This document shows positions 11,505 through 22,648 of a stretch of 64,000 nucleotides of DNA, piece after piece. Within the stretch, counting starts at the first letter, position 1. Each line of letters opens with the position of its first letter. Source of the stretch: Dendrophyllia cribrosa (Eukaryota; Cnidaria; Anthozoa; Scleractinia; Dendrophylliidae); contig JAJLRJ010000004.1 in NCBI GenBank assembly GCA_024195265.1, positions 43,305,068 through 43,369,067 on the forward strand, in the 5' to 3' direction. Made by a program: the position numbers and the translations under genes. A model generated the notes under the pieces. That model saw nothing but the letters and a program-made list of their open reading frames with translations. It was not told the DNA's origin and searched no databases.

Positions 11505-11786
11505 ATTAACAAACAATAACTGCACGAAAACAAACTACATCATTCCCTTGGTATGGCCAATACCTTTTATATGCGCACAGCCATATCATCCTGGTAGTGA
11601 TGATAACTATAACTGCAAGAAAACACACTACACCATCCCCTCGGTATAGCCAATATCTCACGCTTGCACACAACCATATCACCCTGGTAGTGATGATAAC
11701 TATAACTGCAAGAGAACACACTACACCATCCCCTTGGTATAGCCAATACATTACGCATGCGCACAACGATATCACCCTAGTAGTAG
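11505..11786. repeat. Three-unit tandem repeat, 93-bp period
   Basis: Units start at about 11531, 11624 and 11717 (CACACTACACCATCCCC and variants) and share GGTATAGCCAATA, TGCGCACA and CCTGGTAGTGATGATAAC. The overlapping reading frames on both strands with repeated peptides are an effect of the 93-nt (31-codon) period. Confidence 0.92.
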
Positions 11787-12414
11787 CATCCAGGTGTTAC
11801 TCTGTTTCAATTCAGCTCTCTATCATTCCCGTGCTCTTTCCACTCCACATGAGTCATACAATGTGGTCCCAACTTTTTAGTCCGTGATCGAATCCTTACA
11901 GTGAGACCATTTAACCGGTCTTTAAAGGGAACTTACATTGTTTTAAGTAATTGACGTTAAATTGTTGGAAACTGAGTCTAAATTTCAATTAAGTTTTTTT
12001 TTTAAATTGAAAAATGGTTTTCAGTGTACAAGAAAATTAATATAAATATATATCAATCTAATTTATAGTAATTCGCATTTGTCTAAACCTATTGGATACA
12101 TTTGTGTTAAAAAAAAGCGGAAAAGAAATGCAAAAATTTTCGACGTAGTAGCACTTTAAGGTGGCTCGAAATATTTTATTTGTCGCGCACAGACTGGGTT
12201 GGAATTTACCCGCGTGACAACTGCCGCGCATGCGTAATTGCCGATCTTGTTATGTCAAAATATTTAGAAATTTGAAACTTTCGACGTCACCAGAGTGACA
12301 AGTCCCCATTTGGTTTATACATGCCATTGCAGTCGTATTGTCTACCAGGACCTTAACATGTTTGTCTGAAATTTGATCAGAAAATGATTTTAAGCCCAAG
12401 AGCACAGCCTTGGT
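11787..12414. other. Unassigned AT-rich sequence
   Basis: No gene, RNA or repeat recognised. It lies just beyond the 3' truncation point of the DIRS-like element, so it is probably the host flank on that side. Confidence 0.4.
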
Positions 12415-13330
12415 CTACAAGTAATTAATATGTCTATCAGCCTCCTCAGGGGTCCAACGCCCCCCTGTGGTGGTACCATTAACCGAGCATCCCCATCTAG
12501 TCTTTGATGCATCAGTTGTCATGGTAACTTGTGTCGGTCCATGACTAACTGGGTTATGGGATAATTCTACATGGTTGACCCACCATTTTAGTTCTTCCAC
12601 TGCTTCAGCGGAGGTTTGTCAAATTTCCCATTATTGTCTTTAAGAGCCTGTGTTCTATCCATTTCACTCCACTTATAATGCCTATACATAACAGCAGGAT
12701 AGCTGGATGTAAGTAGTCCTAAGACTCTGGCAACTTCTCGGATTAAGGGATAGGAGGTCAGCAGAAGTTGTTGGCATGCTGTCCTTACATTACTAGCTTT
12801 CTCAGGTGTAAGGAAGATTCTCATGACTATCCACAAGAAAACAAGCCGTTGAGTAGGGTACAGGACTGATTTATCAGGGTGTATAACAAATCTCAGATTA
12901 TTAAATCGTGTAATTGTGTCAGTAATGTTATGCACACAAAGAGCAAAATCAGGTGCCTGTAGAAAAGAATCATCTATGTACCCTACCGACAAATGGCCTT
13001 TCATTCTTAATGTGGAATATACAGGCTTCAGAAGTTTGGTAAATTTACGCTGGCAAAATGCCAGACTATTAGGGAAACAAGTAAATTGGTACAAGTTACC
13101 CTTCCACAAGAATTTTAAGTATTTCTGATGGACTGAATAATATGCATCCTTCAAATCAATGGATGCCATATAGCATCCTGGGGTCATCATCTGTACTGCT
13201 GCCCATATTGTGTCCATCTTAAAATGATGGTATGTAACATTTATGGAGGGATTTAAGATTTAGAATCATACGGTAAGATCCATCCTTTTTCGGCCGTACA
13301 AATATTGAGGAAATAAATTCGCCCTCTTCA
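12415..13330 (-). pseudogene. DIRS-like RT and RNase H (broken)
   Basis: The reverse transcriptase palm is recognisable from KKDGSYRMILN (near 13265-13300) through SIDLKDAYYSV and GYIDDSFL, in more than one frame. The RNase H core with the catalytic TDAS aspartate follows in a shifted frame. HINYL is followed at once by a stop. The enzyme would copy element RNA into DNA; this copy cannot make it. Confidence 0.82.
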
Positions 13331-13810
13331 CGCACTGAGTGCGTAATCACCCCTTTTAGGAGCAACTTTTGTATTTCCACATCAATGAAATCCCCCTCTA
13401 TCTTAGACCAGTTTGGTTGAGGTGGAGGGGTAACTTGAAACGGGTGCTAGCGAAAACTCAATACGTTGCCCTAGCACCGTCTCCAGAATCTCTTTGTCTG
13501 AAGTTTAGGTTTTCCATTCCTTAATATATTTGGAAATCTGGCCAGCTTTAAATGTTGAAACCTGATACCTGAAAAATTCAACCAGGTAAGGCAAGAACTG
13601 TGTATATTCGCTTACCTCAAGTGACTGAAGTTTGCTTATGAAGTTAGTGTGTATTTCCCTTCCTGGGGTTGACTCATGCCCTTTGGGCGAGTGATCAAAC
13701 AGTTGTACATGTTCCTCGCACAATTGTTCAGTCGGTTGTGCGACTGATGAGGTGCTCGCCCTAAAGAAAGGCTTTGAGTTCTTAAATCCATGGCCGGATT
13801 GGTTATAACT
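13331..13810 (-). pseudogene. DIRS-like linker between gag and RT (broken)
   Basis: Minus-strand frames at 13723-13505 and 13848-13636 overlap in different registers and bridge gag-like and RT segments. Upstream of the RT, the peptide GVITHSVREEGEFISSIFV (about 13300-13360) is the usual lead-in to a DIRS/Ngaro RT. Frame changes break the reading several times. Confidence 0.6.
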
Positions 13811-14760
13811 TCACCTTTGCGAGCTGGTTGTACTGGTCGTGTTACCAATTTTATTTGACGCTCTGATGTGGCTCAGTCGAGCCTGTAATTCGTCACCAAA
13901 GAGGGTATTCGTGACCGGCATGTTGGGCGAGCAAAGTACAGCATAATCGCTGTACAGATGTGGCCTGATGCTATCGCGTCGGCACTGTGAAAGACCAAAA
14001 CTGACGTGACCAAGTAAGGCAATAGCGTCAGTATTCATTCGAACAAGTTCACCAATAATTGATTTGCTGTTGTCAGCTTTCGCCTTCAGAAGTAAGTCAG
14101 TGGATTTGACAATAATGTGACCCACTTTAGTGAGATGGATTTGAAGGCGGGAAATTGTAGGTCGTGGCCTTTCGTTTGCGTTGAAAGCTTTCCCCAAATT
14201 TTAGGGTTCACTTCAGGAACAATTACTTTATCGCAGTTGACTGGCCGAGGAAATTGTTTAAGCTTTTCTTTCAGCTTTTCGTCGCTGAGCTTTTGCTGCC
14301 AGCGTTTATTGGCTATGTCAGCCAGTTTTTGGGCGACAGCTTCGTCTGTGCGCTCGGTCTCTTCAAGCGATTGAGCTATCTCGTCAAGTAAACCATTCTG
14401 GCTTTGTTCCGTTTGGTCAGTTTTGCTTCCGAGATCGGCCTCGTTGGTGAGTAAATTCTCACTATCACTACAGTCTGGTTCAGACAGTGTGTCCTGAGCT
14501 GATGGTTTAACTTTTTTGGCAGGTACTGCTTCACCAGCTGCTGTCGAATTCGACTGATGTAGGCGTTTATTGAGCGATTCGCTTATGGTGTTCAAATTTT
14601 CATTCATTTGGGTTAAAACATTCATCATGAACTCACCCTTCGAAGTAGTTGCATCCTTTGTGTTAGCTTCTTCCAGTCGTAGAAGTTCATCTTCCTCCTT
14701 CTCCGTTAAGTTGGCCATGATTTCTAATTTTTTTGTGGACAACGTTTTGCTGTCCATCAT
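13811..14760 (-). pseudogene. DIRS-like gag (frameshifted)
   Basis: The 224-codon frame from ATG at 14760 has an acidic, glutamate-rich N-terminus, a coiled-coil-like stretch and CDKVIVPEVNPKIWGKL. It then shifts frame at about 14140-14190 into a 128-codon frame with ALLGHVSFGLSQCRRDSIRP and NTLFGDELQARLSHI. The order matches gag-like ORF1 proteins of cnidarian DIRS elements as I recall them. One frameshift joins the two parts. Confidence 0.7.
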
Positions 14761-14770
14761 TCGACTCGGT

Positions 14771-15755
14771 TTCTCGTACGCAACTGAACTTGGTTTCGCG
14801 CGCGCTATCTCACGTGACTTCGTAGCGACTTAGACCAATGACGTAGTAGAAATTCTAACAACAGAGGGAAAAAATGCCAACGAATTTTTCAAGAAGTGTT
14901 TTTTTTTTTCTTGAAAATTTCTGACAGATTTGGTTTTAACGTGGTACTCAGGTAGAACACAGGGGTAAAAGGACGTATGCAAAATTGAAACAGAATTCAC
15001 CGTGGAATTATAAAGAAAATTGAAGTTATATCTGTTTTGCGGCCCAACTTAAAAGCTCAATGGTGTCACCATGGCAACGCCAACCTCGCTTACATCACGA
15101 CAACAACACCAAGGATTCGTTCTACTTTGCAGTTGTTCCAATTTGTTTAGTTTGTCTAACATGACTGGATTGTCCAAGAGCTTAATTTGTAGGGACGGTT
15201 TTCAAGTTCAAATAGAGAAAGGAAATTAACCGTCGTGTGTTTATGTTCTCCACAATAATTTGATCATTTGACGTTGTTGTTTTGCAGTAAACGGCTAAGA
15301 AATGTACCAAAATGTAAAACGCAAATGCATATTTAGGCATTGTCGCTTGTTTTGTGACGTTCCCACTGCCTCCGCCGTCGTGGTTGCTTAAGCTCCCTAA
15401 TGCCTTTATCTCCCCACACTGTCAAATAAAAGAACGCTTTGAAGGCAATATGATTCATGGCTGTTTTTGTTTCCCTCCTTTAAAAAAGGACGCAAACATC
15501 TTTAGCATTGTCGCCCATTTTCCGTCGCGCCCGCACTGACTACCGGAATCTGGAATGGCCATTTACAACTACCCATACTACTTTTCTGTCTTGGATTTGA
15601 GCAATCATCCGACAACTTTAATTGAAATAGCTGTACACTAAATAGGAAAACCAAAAAACTATTTTGATCATTCATTAGTTCTAAATAAGATAAATGTAAT
15701 ATGCTTTTATATGGCCTCCTTTGGTATTACATCTGGTGCAAAACAACAGTGCGCG
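14771..15755. other. Unassigned sequence between DIRS and LINE relics
   Basis: The 5' end of the DIRS-like element should lie near its start, but no terminal repeat could be identified. No gene or RNA seen. Confidence 0.4.
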
Positions 15756-15802
15756 CATTGTTAAAGCTTTCTAACAGTGTGATCATGTTACACCTGCTTT
15801 GT
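15756..15802 (+). mobile_element. LINE reverse transcriptase tail, part 1 (before MITE)
   Basis: The plus-strand codons from 15781 read DHVTPALF, matching the DHITPxL..LHWLPV block near the C-terminus of many LINE ORF2 proteins. The next residues of that block are found only after the MITE, at 16017. Confidence 0.65.
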
Positions 15803-16016
15803 TTAACCCTTTCACTACCAAGAGTGCCAAAGGTCAAAATTCAAGAAAAATTCCAAATTTCATTTTGTAAAATATTAAAAAACAAATGGTACCATGCAAA
15901 AGTACTTCCAAAGAGGTTTCATTTGAATTGTCACACCATAGGATTTCGTCAACAGACTCAAAAGTTAGAACTACACTTCATGTCTCCATAATTGACTCTG
16001 GGAGTGAAAGGGTTAA
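15803..16016. mobile_element. piggyBac-like MITE with TTAA target duplication
   Basis: TTAA (15803-15806), then CCCTTTCACTACCAAGAGTG, an internal AT-rich body of about 170 bp, then CTCTGGGAGTGAAAGGG and TTAA (16013-16016). The ends are inverted repeats starting CCC and the duplicated target is TTAA, both hallmarks of piggyBac-type elements. It lacks coding capacity. Confidence 0.88.
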
Positions 16017-16365
16017 GCTACACTGGGTACCTGTATAATTTAAGAGTTGTATTGCATTTTTACAAAGCACTGAATGGTCGAGCTCCAAGTTATATATCAG
16101 ACCTCTTAAATTTCTGTAGATGCATGCGCTCCTTATATTACGCTTAAGTTCTCCTGTTCCAAAGATAGTTTACTAATCAAATACGAAATCAATATCAAAA
16201 CAATATGAGATCATACGCTCCTTATTATTCAGTTCTTCAATTCTGAGGATCGTTTAGTATTCAAATACGAAAACGCATGGAGACCAGGCTGTAGAATCAA
16301 CTGATCCCGTGATCTCAGGCATATTGCCTCCATTGATGCTTTAAAGAAACAGATAGAGACAACCC
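16017..16365 (+). mobile_element. LINE ORF2 tail, part 2 (after MITE)
   Basis: The reading resumes with LHWVPV at 16017-16034, then FYKALNGRAPSYISDLLNFC, which is the standard C-terminal block of LINE ORF2 proteins. In other frames the tail continues with an IASIDALKKQIET-like peptide near 16315-16355. Stops and frame changes make it a relic, probably of a CR1/L2-like or related LINE. Confidence 0.7.
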
Positions 16366-16499
16366 ACCACCACCCCAAACTTAATTTAACATATGTGGAA
16401 ACTAAAAACCAATAAGACCCAAGTTCGTGTATAAACGTTGCTGACCCTGTTACTACATTCTGCGCAATGGTTGCCAAATTGAACTCAGCCGAACGCCCA

Positions 16500-17266
16500 G
16501 GCCCCGGTTGTTCAAAAGATGGATAGCGCTATCCACCGGATAAATCACTATCCAGTGGATAGGCATTAACAAAATCAATTGTGTTATCCACTGAATACCT
16601 TATTACATGAAATTTTCGCAACACGTTAATTTCACGAATTTCGCGATTTAAAAAAAATCGCGAAATTAAAGTGACGCGAACAATAACTGTCGCGAACATA
16701 ACATGACGCGAAAATTAAGTGACTCCCCTTATGTTAATAATCAAGAAATAATGAGTTTATTACCATTGAAACGTTTACAAAATCATATTTTTAACTGTTC
16801 TGTTGATCCATATCAAGACATTTACACAAATAACTCGCGAGACTTGTACATACATGTATGTTTCTAAACGGCACTGTGTTACTAAACGGCATCATTTTTT
16901 CTTCGGAGTCCGAATATTGAATATCGAATATTGTGGTCAATAATTGGTCAAGACCAATAATTTACGAACAAGCATGAACTGCTTTGTTCTTCCTGTTGAC
17001 ATATAGTCCAGCCGTTGCGTTTTTGTTAGTAATTTTGACGTTATTGCTGACCTTTGACAAATTCGTTTTATCTAATTCAATTAAATGTTAAATAACATTG
17101 CCAAGGAAATTAATTGTGTTTTACTCAAAAACGCGAAATTTAAGTGATTCAAAATACAAAATTTTCGCAAAATCGCGAAATTTAAGTGTCGCGAAATATG
17201 CGCACCTCAAAATCGCACAATAAACGTGTCGCGAAAATTTCATGTAATAAGGTAGTGATTTATCTG
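16500..17266. mobile_element. GGCCCCGGTTGTTC MITE, copy 1, split by a TA-targeted element and cut by copy 2
   Basis: It opens GGCCCCGGTTGTTCAAAAG and continues TGGATAGCGCTATCCACCGG. At the TA following TCCACTGAA (16596-16597) it is interrupted and resumes at 17253 with TAGTGATTTATC. The right inverted end is missing because a second copy begins at about 17267. Confidence 0.8.
16598..17252. mobile_element. 655-bp TA-targeted element nested in the MITE
   Basis: Perfect inverted termini CCTTATTACATGAAATTTTC with TA on both sides (16596-16597 and 17253-17254). The second MITE copy shows the uninterrupted sequence CACTGGGTAGTGATTTATC, confirming insertion at TA. Subterminal parts carry repeated CGCGAAAT motifs. 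The TA duplication suggests a Tc1/mariner-type mobiliser. No transposase ORF was found. Confidence 0.87.
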
Positions 17267-17413
17267 GACCCGGTTGTTCAAAAGGTGGATAGCGCTTCTC
17301 ACCGGATAAATCGCTATCCAGCCGGATAAACGTGTGCAAAACCAATTGCGTTATCCACTGGGTAGTGATTTATCCGGTGGATAGCGCTATCCACCTTTTG
17401 AACAACCGGGGCC
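17267..17413. mobile_element. GGCCCCGGTTGTTC MITE, copy 2, complete
   Basis: A compact copy of about 147 bp running from CCCGGTTGTTCAAAAGGTGG to CTTTTGAACAACCGGGGCC, with inverted ends and internal GGATAGCGCTATCC palindromes. It abuts truncated copy 1 in the same orientation. Confidence 0.83.
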
Positions 17414-17480
17414 AGATCTATAGCAATTTCGAAACAGCCCAAGAAGAAAAACAAGAGAGAAAAGGGAACAGAGGGAAAAT

Positions 17481-17642
17481 GGCCGTTTTTATACTAGAGA
17501 CGCATTATCCGTCCAGACGAACTATCTTTCGAAATGCGTCTTGAACGACGCACTACGAAAGATAGTTCGTCTAGACGGATAATGCGTCTTGTGCCCGTCG
17601 TCTTTATACTAGAGACGCATAACCAGACGAACTACAAATGTT

Positions 17643-17673
<31 letters not shown>

Positions 17674-17691
17674 TCTAGTATAAAAACGGCC
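17481..17691. mobile_element. 211-bp MITE with TIR GGCCGTTTTTATACTAGAGA
   Basis: Near-perfect terminal inverted repeats (GGCCGTTTTTATACTAGAGA and its complement) extend inward through CGCATTATCCGTC. The centre repeats GATAGTTCGTCTAGACGG-like palindromes. The whole unit could fold into a hairpin. No coding capacity. Confidence 0.82.
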
Positions 17692-18145
17692 AATCAAAAC
17701 AAAAAAGATGTTGCGAAACTCTTTTAGATTGTACGAAAGAGTAAGAGGCGTTTAGATTTGAGCGTTTACTGAAATTTACTTAGGTAAAAATTTTGTGTTA
17801 GTAAAGGACAACTGATACCATCTAACAAAGGATAAAGAACTAACGAATATTTCAATGCCATACCTTTAACTTCTATAACTATATGATTGTATAGTCTCCT
17901 TATTTTTCAGACGTTGGAAGCGCTTAAACGCAAATATAGCATATCAATTGTTCACAGGCGTGTGAAGCATAATTGAAAACACTGGGTCTTATGCTCTAGC
18001 TATTGTCTCGCTAGGGAAGATTGCAAGAATTTGTTCCTCTGCCAGATAATTCGGAAAACAGAGGTGCGAGCTCGGTTTGTTTGTCCTGCAGTTTGTCCTC
18101 TATTCTTGATAGGTTACTTCGGGGTGTAGACACTTTACGAACGTG
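17692..18145. other. Unassigned, with a short match to a repeat at 46.6 kb
   Basis: The segment AACGAATATTTCAATGCCAT with CCTTTAACTT (17852-17882) recurs with changes at 46651-46682. Otherwise nothing recognised. Confidence 0.4.
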
Positions 18146-18365
18146 TTAAGTTCTGTAAGTCGACCTCAATAATTGAAAATAACACCTCGGTAAACGCTCA
18201 AGTGTAAACACAACATATGACAGCAAAATGGTAAAAGCCGCAAGAAGTTTAGACCTCGAGCTTAGAAATAAAGTACATGTAAACAAACAAGCAAACAAAG
18301 GCTCGGTTGTCTCTAAATATGTGTTTATTGAAGCAGGAAATTCACACTTGTCTTGGATCACACAA
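18146..18365 (-). repeat. Diverged repeat, inverted relative to 61485-61665
   Basis: On the minus strand, TTAGAGACAACCGAGCCTTTG and TACCATTTTGCTGTCA with GTGTTTACACTTGA match plus-strand 61549-61570 and 61622-61660. Peptide-level similarity (IQD near the start, LLSxVVFTLE near the end) hints that a coding piece of a mobile element was copied, but both copies are short. Confidence 0.6.
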
Positions 18366-19816
18366 CGCTATGCATCTCTCAACATTTTGTGCATTTAACC
18401 TGGAAACAAAGTGCTGAATTAGTTCAAAATAATAACTGAATACTTGCAATTATACAATACTCTAGTAAGTAACAGAATATTCATCCCTTTTCTTGTTCTG
18501 TACACTCATCGCACATAAAATCGTATATAAATGCGTAATTAGATATGTTTTCACTAACACGTTAAGCACTAGCTATGTCTTAACTTGTCCGTGGAAGTTT
18601 CTGTGTGATGGGGAGGATAGAGGTTAAACGAATGTGGTTTTGATTTTTAGAGTGGTTGTACTAGTTTCAAAATGGACTTAGTGCAAGCTGTTTTATATGG
18701 CATCTTTGATCGCATGATTAAGGTAGTGTGATCGCATCCTTATATTTGAAACAATTAGAAATTCGTTGATGCATTTGACTTTATTACTAATAAGAATTGT
18801 GAACTGCTTATTGCTGTGAAGCTCTTACATAGGAGTAATAATAAATCGTGGCCCCGCCCACATGCGCAATTCTAGTACCTTATAGGGTTCTTTTCAAAAG
18901 TCTTAAACGAGTATCCCAATGACTTTTATGTGAGAGTCACGTCAACTGAAAACATGAATAGACATGAGCGCAAGTAGGAATAATAAATTTGATCTCCTTT
19001 TAAGTTTGTTCCAATTCTAATGTCGAATTCATCTGTCGTTATCAGGATTGTGCTTCAGCATTCCGTATGCTTATGTCGCTAGCGAAACACACAATAAATA
19101 GCCTGGAAATACTTGGAAATTTGTGTGAGTTAAAACGAGTATATTGTACTTCACATTCCTCTATGGAACTCATTCGCGTGTTTCCATCACCGGGTTATAA
19201 AACTGTGCTACATACATATAGCTGAATTTTTGAAAACGTGACCGATGTAAATTACAGCAATTTCACTACAACTAGGCTAAACAAGGGTTTTTATGACCCC
19301 CGATCAGCCCGAAAATGACAGAAGAGAGAAAGAAGAGAGAAAGGGAGCGAGAGCGAGAGAATAAGACTAGTTTTTAGTTTTTATATTGTGGAGTTTAGGC
19401 ATAGTTTTAAACGACAAAAGCCAAGGCCAAACACACTCACAGACGCTTACTTAGGGTGAAATGGTTATCAAAAATTCAGCTGGATATAAGGCAACGCTTT
19501 TCTGTCATACCTATCAATCAAATCAGTGAGTTGGTGATAACAATTGCTTCTTTTAAACTGAATCATGAATCATGTTCAGAATGGGACGACAATGAAGAGG
19601 CCAGTTGGTAACGTTCTTTAAATAAAATTCCAATTGAAAAGATGTAAAAACCTCGTAAAACAGTGCAGAAATGGTATATATCCTGACTTCTTTCTTAAAA
19701 CACCCCTTTATCCCCGTTGTGAATATTAGTTATCATTATGAACAACTTATAGACAAAACATAATAAAACCTTAAAGACAAAAACATTCACAAATCGCATG
19801 TTATCAAAAAGGGGAC
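18366..19816. other. Unassigned AT-rich sequence
   Basis: No gene, RNA or clear repeat apart from a purine-rich AGAGAGAAAG run near 19322-19365. Confidence 0.4.
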
Positions 19817-19941
19817 GGCATATTGTAAAACATGGACTGGATTTGTAAAACATGGACTAAGTCCATGTTTTACAAATCCATGTTTTACAAATACAGTCCA
19901 TGTTTTACAAATCCAGTCCAGTCTATATTTTACAATATGCC
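19817..19941. mobile_element. 125-bp hairpin element built from TTTGTAAAACATGGACT
   Basis: The ends GGCATATTGTAAAA and TTTTACAATATGCC are inverted repeats. Inside, TTTGTAAAACATGGACT and its complement alternate several times around a central ACTAAGTCC, giving alternative foldbacks. A MITE or imperfect-palindrome repeat with no coding content. Confidence 0.75.
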
Positions 19942-20455
19942 CTCTGAACCTGTCCGTCACCTACGTGAGAATCCGCCCCATTTGTTTAGTTGGCGAATTC
20001 TTTGTACAGCCCAATCTTTTCACAAGTGCAGAATTATTGAATGCCTAGTGAATGAACAATGGAGCTCCAGTTTAAACTAACAAGAACATTCTTACACAGG
20101 AACACTGTTCCCATCGGGTATCACTTAAAACATATAAAATGTGCATCTAGCGGACGGTCGTTTACCCTTGAGATGACTTAATTACTGGAAAACGTTCGGT
20201 TTTTTTCTTTTCACCTTTTTATCCTTGTAAATAGTATTTTAAATCTTAAACCGAATATTATAGACATTGTGAACAACATTTACACAAAAGTGTTTGACTA
20301 TAAGAAAAGTTAAACCTCTCCATACAGACACCTCTACAATATGCATACGTCCCAACTGCGGACGGTTCACTTGAACCCGAAGAGACCATATTATCTATAT
20401 AATAATATACATGAAAAAAAATACTCAGTTGTGATTGGCTAAGAGCAGGCAGTTC
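19942..20455. other. Unassigned sequence
   Basis: Nothing firm seen. Confidence 0.35.
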
Positions 20456-20712
20456 AAGTGTAACACCAGTGCAAAAAGTGTAACACCAGTGCAAATTACA
20501 AATTTAAAAAAATGATGTAAAAATGTTTTTCAAAAAACAATTTTTGCAAAAAAAAAAAATTGAAAAAAAAATTGATGCAAATTTTTTCATGTATAATTAT
20601 TAATAGTAATCATACGGGTTTCGAGTTTAATTTGGGATTAATTTGCACGAGTGAGTTTTTCAAAAAGCTCATATTGCACGAGCCGCTTCGGCTAACTCCA
20701 CAATAAATAAGG
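20456..20712. repeat. AT-rich interspersed repeat with AGTGTAACACCAGTGCAAA doublet
   Basis: AGTGTAACACCAGTGCAAA occurs twice in tandem (20457-20496), followed by long A/T runs and a TTTTTCAAAAAG palindrome near GCACGAG motifs (20645-20690). The layout is that of a non-coding interspersed repeat. Limits are approximate. Confidence 0.5.
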
Positions 20713-20947
20713 TTTAATTAACATCCCTTTCGCACCTAAGGTGAATTGCGGTAAAAAAGAAACGCTACAAAAATAAAATAAGAATAACAACTTCATGCAC
20801 TTCTTATTGTGAAAAGACATCGATAAAAAGAAAAAATATTACGAGAAATCATTTTGAAAATTAAAAGAATAAATTGTTGCTGGAAAGCCGCCTATTTACT
20901 ACAATTATTTTTAAAGCTATAAAAATTATCGTGTTTAAATAAAGATT

Positions 20948-21013
20948 ATGTATGTATGTTTGTATGTATGTATGTGTGTATGTATGTATGTATGTATGTA
21001 TGTATGTATGTAT
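20948..21013. repeat. (TATG)n microsatellite
   Basis: About 16 TATG/TGTA units with occasional TTTG and TGTG interruptions. The peptide MYVCMYVC in one frame is a by-product. Confidence 0.97.
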
Positions 21014-21165
21014 AGGGATGATATCTGTTTACAAACATTCTTTTTGTTATTCAAATGTGCCAGCAACTGGAACAAAAGAACCCTTTATTTCGGCAGCCAA
21101 TAAGGCTCTGGTTGGTACATTAAAAACAATTGGTGACGTCATTGATATCTTCCCTATTAAATTTA

Positions 21166-21288
21166 ACCTTTGAGTAGCGCTAATCGAGCTTTCAGGAAAA
21201 GAATTTAATCGAAGGATAAATTTTATCCCTCGATTAGTATGATTTAATCGTGGGTTAGCACTAATCGGCTTTTCAGGAACCGGGGCCA
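21166..21288. mobile_element. MITE fragment with one ACCGGGGCC end
   Basis: TAGCGCTAATCGAGCTTTCAG at the left and CACTAATCGGCTTTTCAGG at the right face each other as imperfect inverted repeats around GATTAAATC-type palindromes. Only the right end reaches the ACCGGGGCC terminus; the left is truncated at about 21172. The same terminal bases (GGCCCCGGTT) occur in the MITE at 16500, suggesting related mobilisers. Confidence 0.6.
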
Positions 21289-22648
21289 TGTATATAAGAG
21301 AGCAATTTAGAATAGGGTAGTTAATGCAATTGTAAATAAACGCTTGCCAAGTGTAAGTATATTTACCTTTTGTCGGCATCGCCACAAGTTAGTCTACACA
21401 TTCGTCGATTTCTATATAACAAAATTAAATAATGCGAAAACATATATCAAAACATTGATTAAAATAATTGCAGTAAATAGGTTACGAGACATTCCTAATA
21501 GGAGCACACATTAAATGTCGCAACTTATTTGCACAACAAGCTCACTTGGTTGTTTTCATGGTTGTTTTAATCTTCTGTATTCGTTTTGTGACATGTACTC
21601 GTGTTTCCCTCGCCCTCCCTTTCTCCCCCATCCATCCCTTCCCCTTACGGTGTTGAGTCTCTGTCCAGCTGCCTATCTTTCAATATAGCTTGTGTCCCAA
21701 GATCGTTTGGCCAACATTGATAGTTACTTCCAATAACGGATCAGATATACAGACCATTTTTACAATTATCGTTTTGGAATACAAAATCATTCTTTAAATT
21801 TAATTTTAACCCCTAAATCAAGACAAATATGGCAATGTTCTCAAATAAATTGGAGGGTCAATTGAAGCGCTGGGAAGTAAACAACGATTCAATTTATCTT
21901 TACCCGGTGATCCTTACCGAAAGTTGATTATACTAGGAGTAGTTACAACTATTCGAAACAAGGCAATTACAAAATGGTATTTTAAAATCTTAGCTTAACT
22001 CGACAGAAAGTTATCAGAAGTTCGCTCAATTGTTTCTTTTCAAATTTTGCCCATGGGGAGTGACCCATATGCGCAATATGCGCAATCGCAGCGGTAACTG
22101 CCAACAAGATCCATACGTGGCTCCGTCGTTATATGGAGCTGAGACGCCCATTTGTGGAAATTACACGGAAATAATAAATTATTGCAATGGAACTTTTTTT
22201 TAATTTACCCCATTTTTTATTATTACATACGTTTTCTGAAGTACAGTTCACAAGATAAACTAATTATATGCCCTATAACTAAATTACATTTTTTTAAGAA
22301 AAAGAGAAAACACACTACTAAGACAGGAATAGAAACATAGATTGAAGTAATATAGCTGTTACAAGATTGGCCAGACAGTGATTAATACTGAGCAAAATAG
22401 TATTGGTAAAGTACTCTTTTGAATTGTTGTTTAGTTTGCTTTTTGCGTATGGATATTGAAATATCATTCCAGTAATAGCATCCAATAATTGTTGGACAGA
22501 ATTTTCTTATGTGTATTCTGAGGGAACTAGGATTTAGATGTTGTAAGGATGTACTTCAAGTGGCGTAATTATGTTGCTCTGATACAAAGGATGTAGTGAG
22601 ATTAGACGGCTTGTTATCTAAAATATGCATTTGAAGTGCATTTGTCAC
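21289..22648. other. Unassigned sequence downstream of the minus-strand F5/8C gene
   Basis: No further F5/8C exon, RNA or defined repeat was seen. It would hold the 3' UTR of that gene if its transcript ends here. Confidence 0.4.

Larger units (their letters stand above)
12415..14770 (-). mobile_element. DIRS-like retrotransposon relic, minus strand, 3' truncated
   Basis: Read on the minus strand it holds a gag-like region (14760-13811), a linker, reverse transcriptase (about 13330-12590) and RNase H (12600-12415). The reverse transcriptase has SIDLKDAYYSV, FTKLLKPVYSTLR and the catalytic box YIDD. The RNase H has TTDASKTRWGCS and TGGRWTPEEADRHINYL. This LKDAYYSV plus HINYL combination is typical of DIRS-type tyrosine-recombinase retrotransposons rather than Ty3/Gypsy. 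Sequence ends right after HINYL, so the methyltransferase-like and tyrosine recombinase parts are missing. Several frameshifts and stops show it is dead. Confidence 0.82.

Noticed and set aside
11467..11887. Several overlapping ORFs on both strands with repeated peptides
   Set aside because: They follow the 93-nt tandem period (divisible by 3) and contradict each other across strands.
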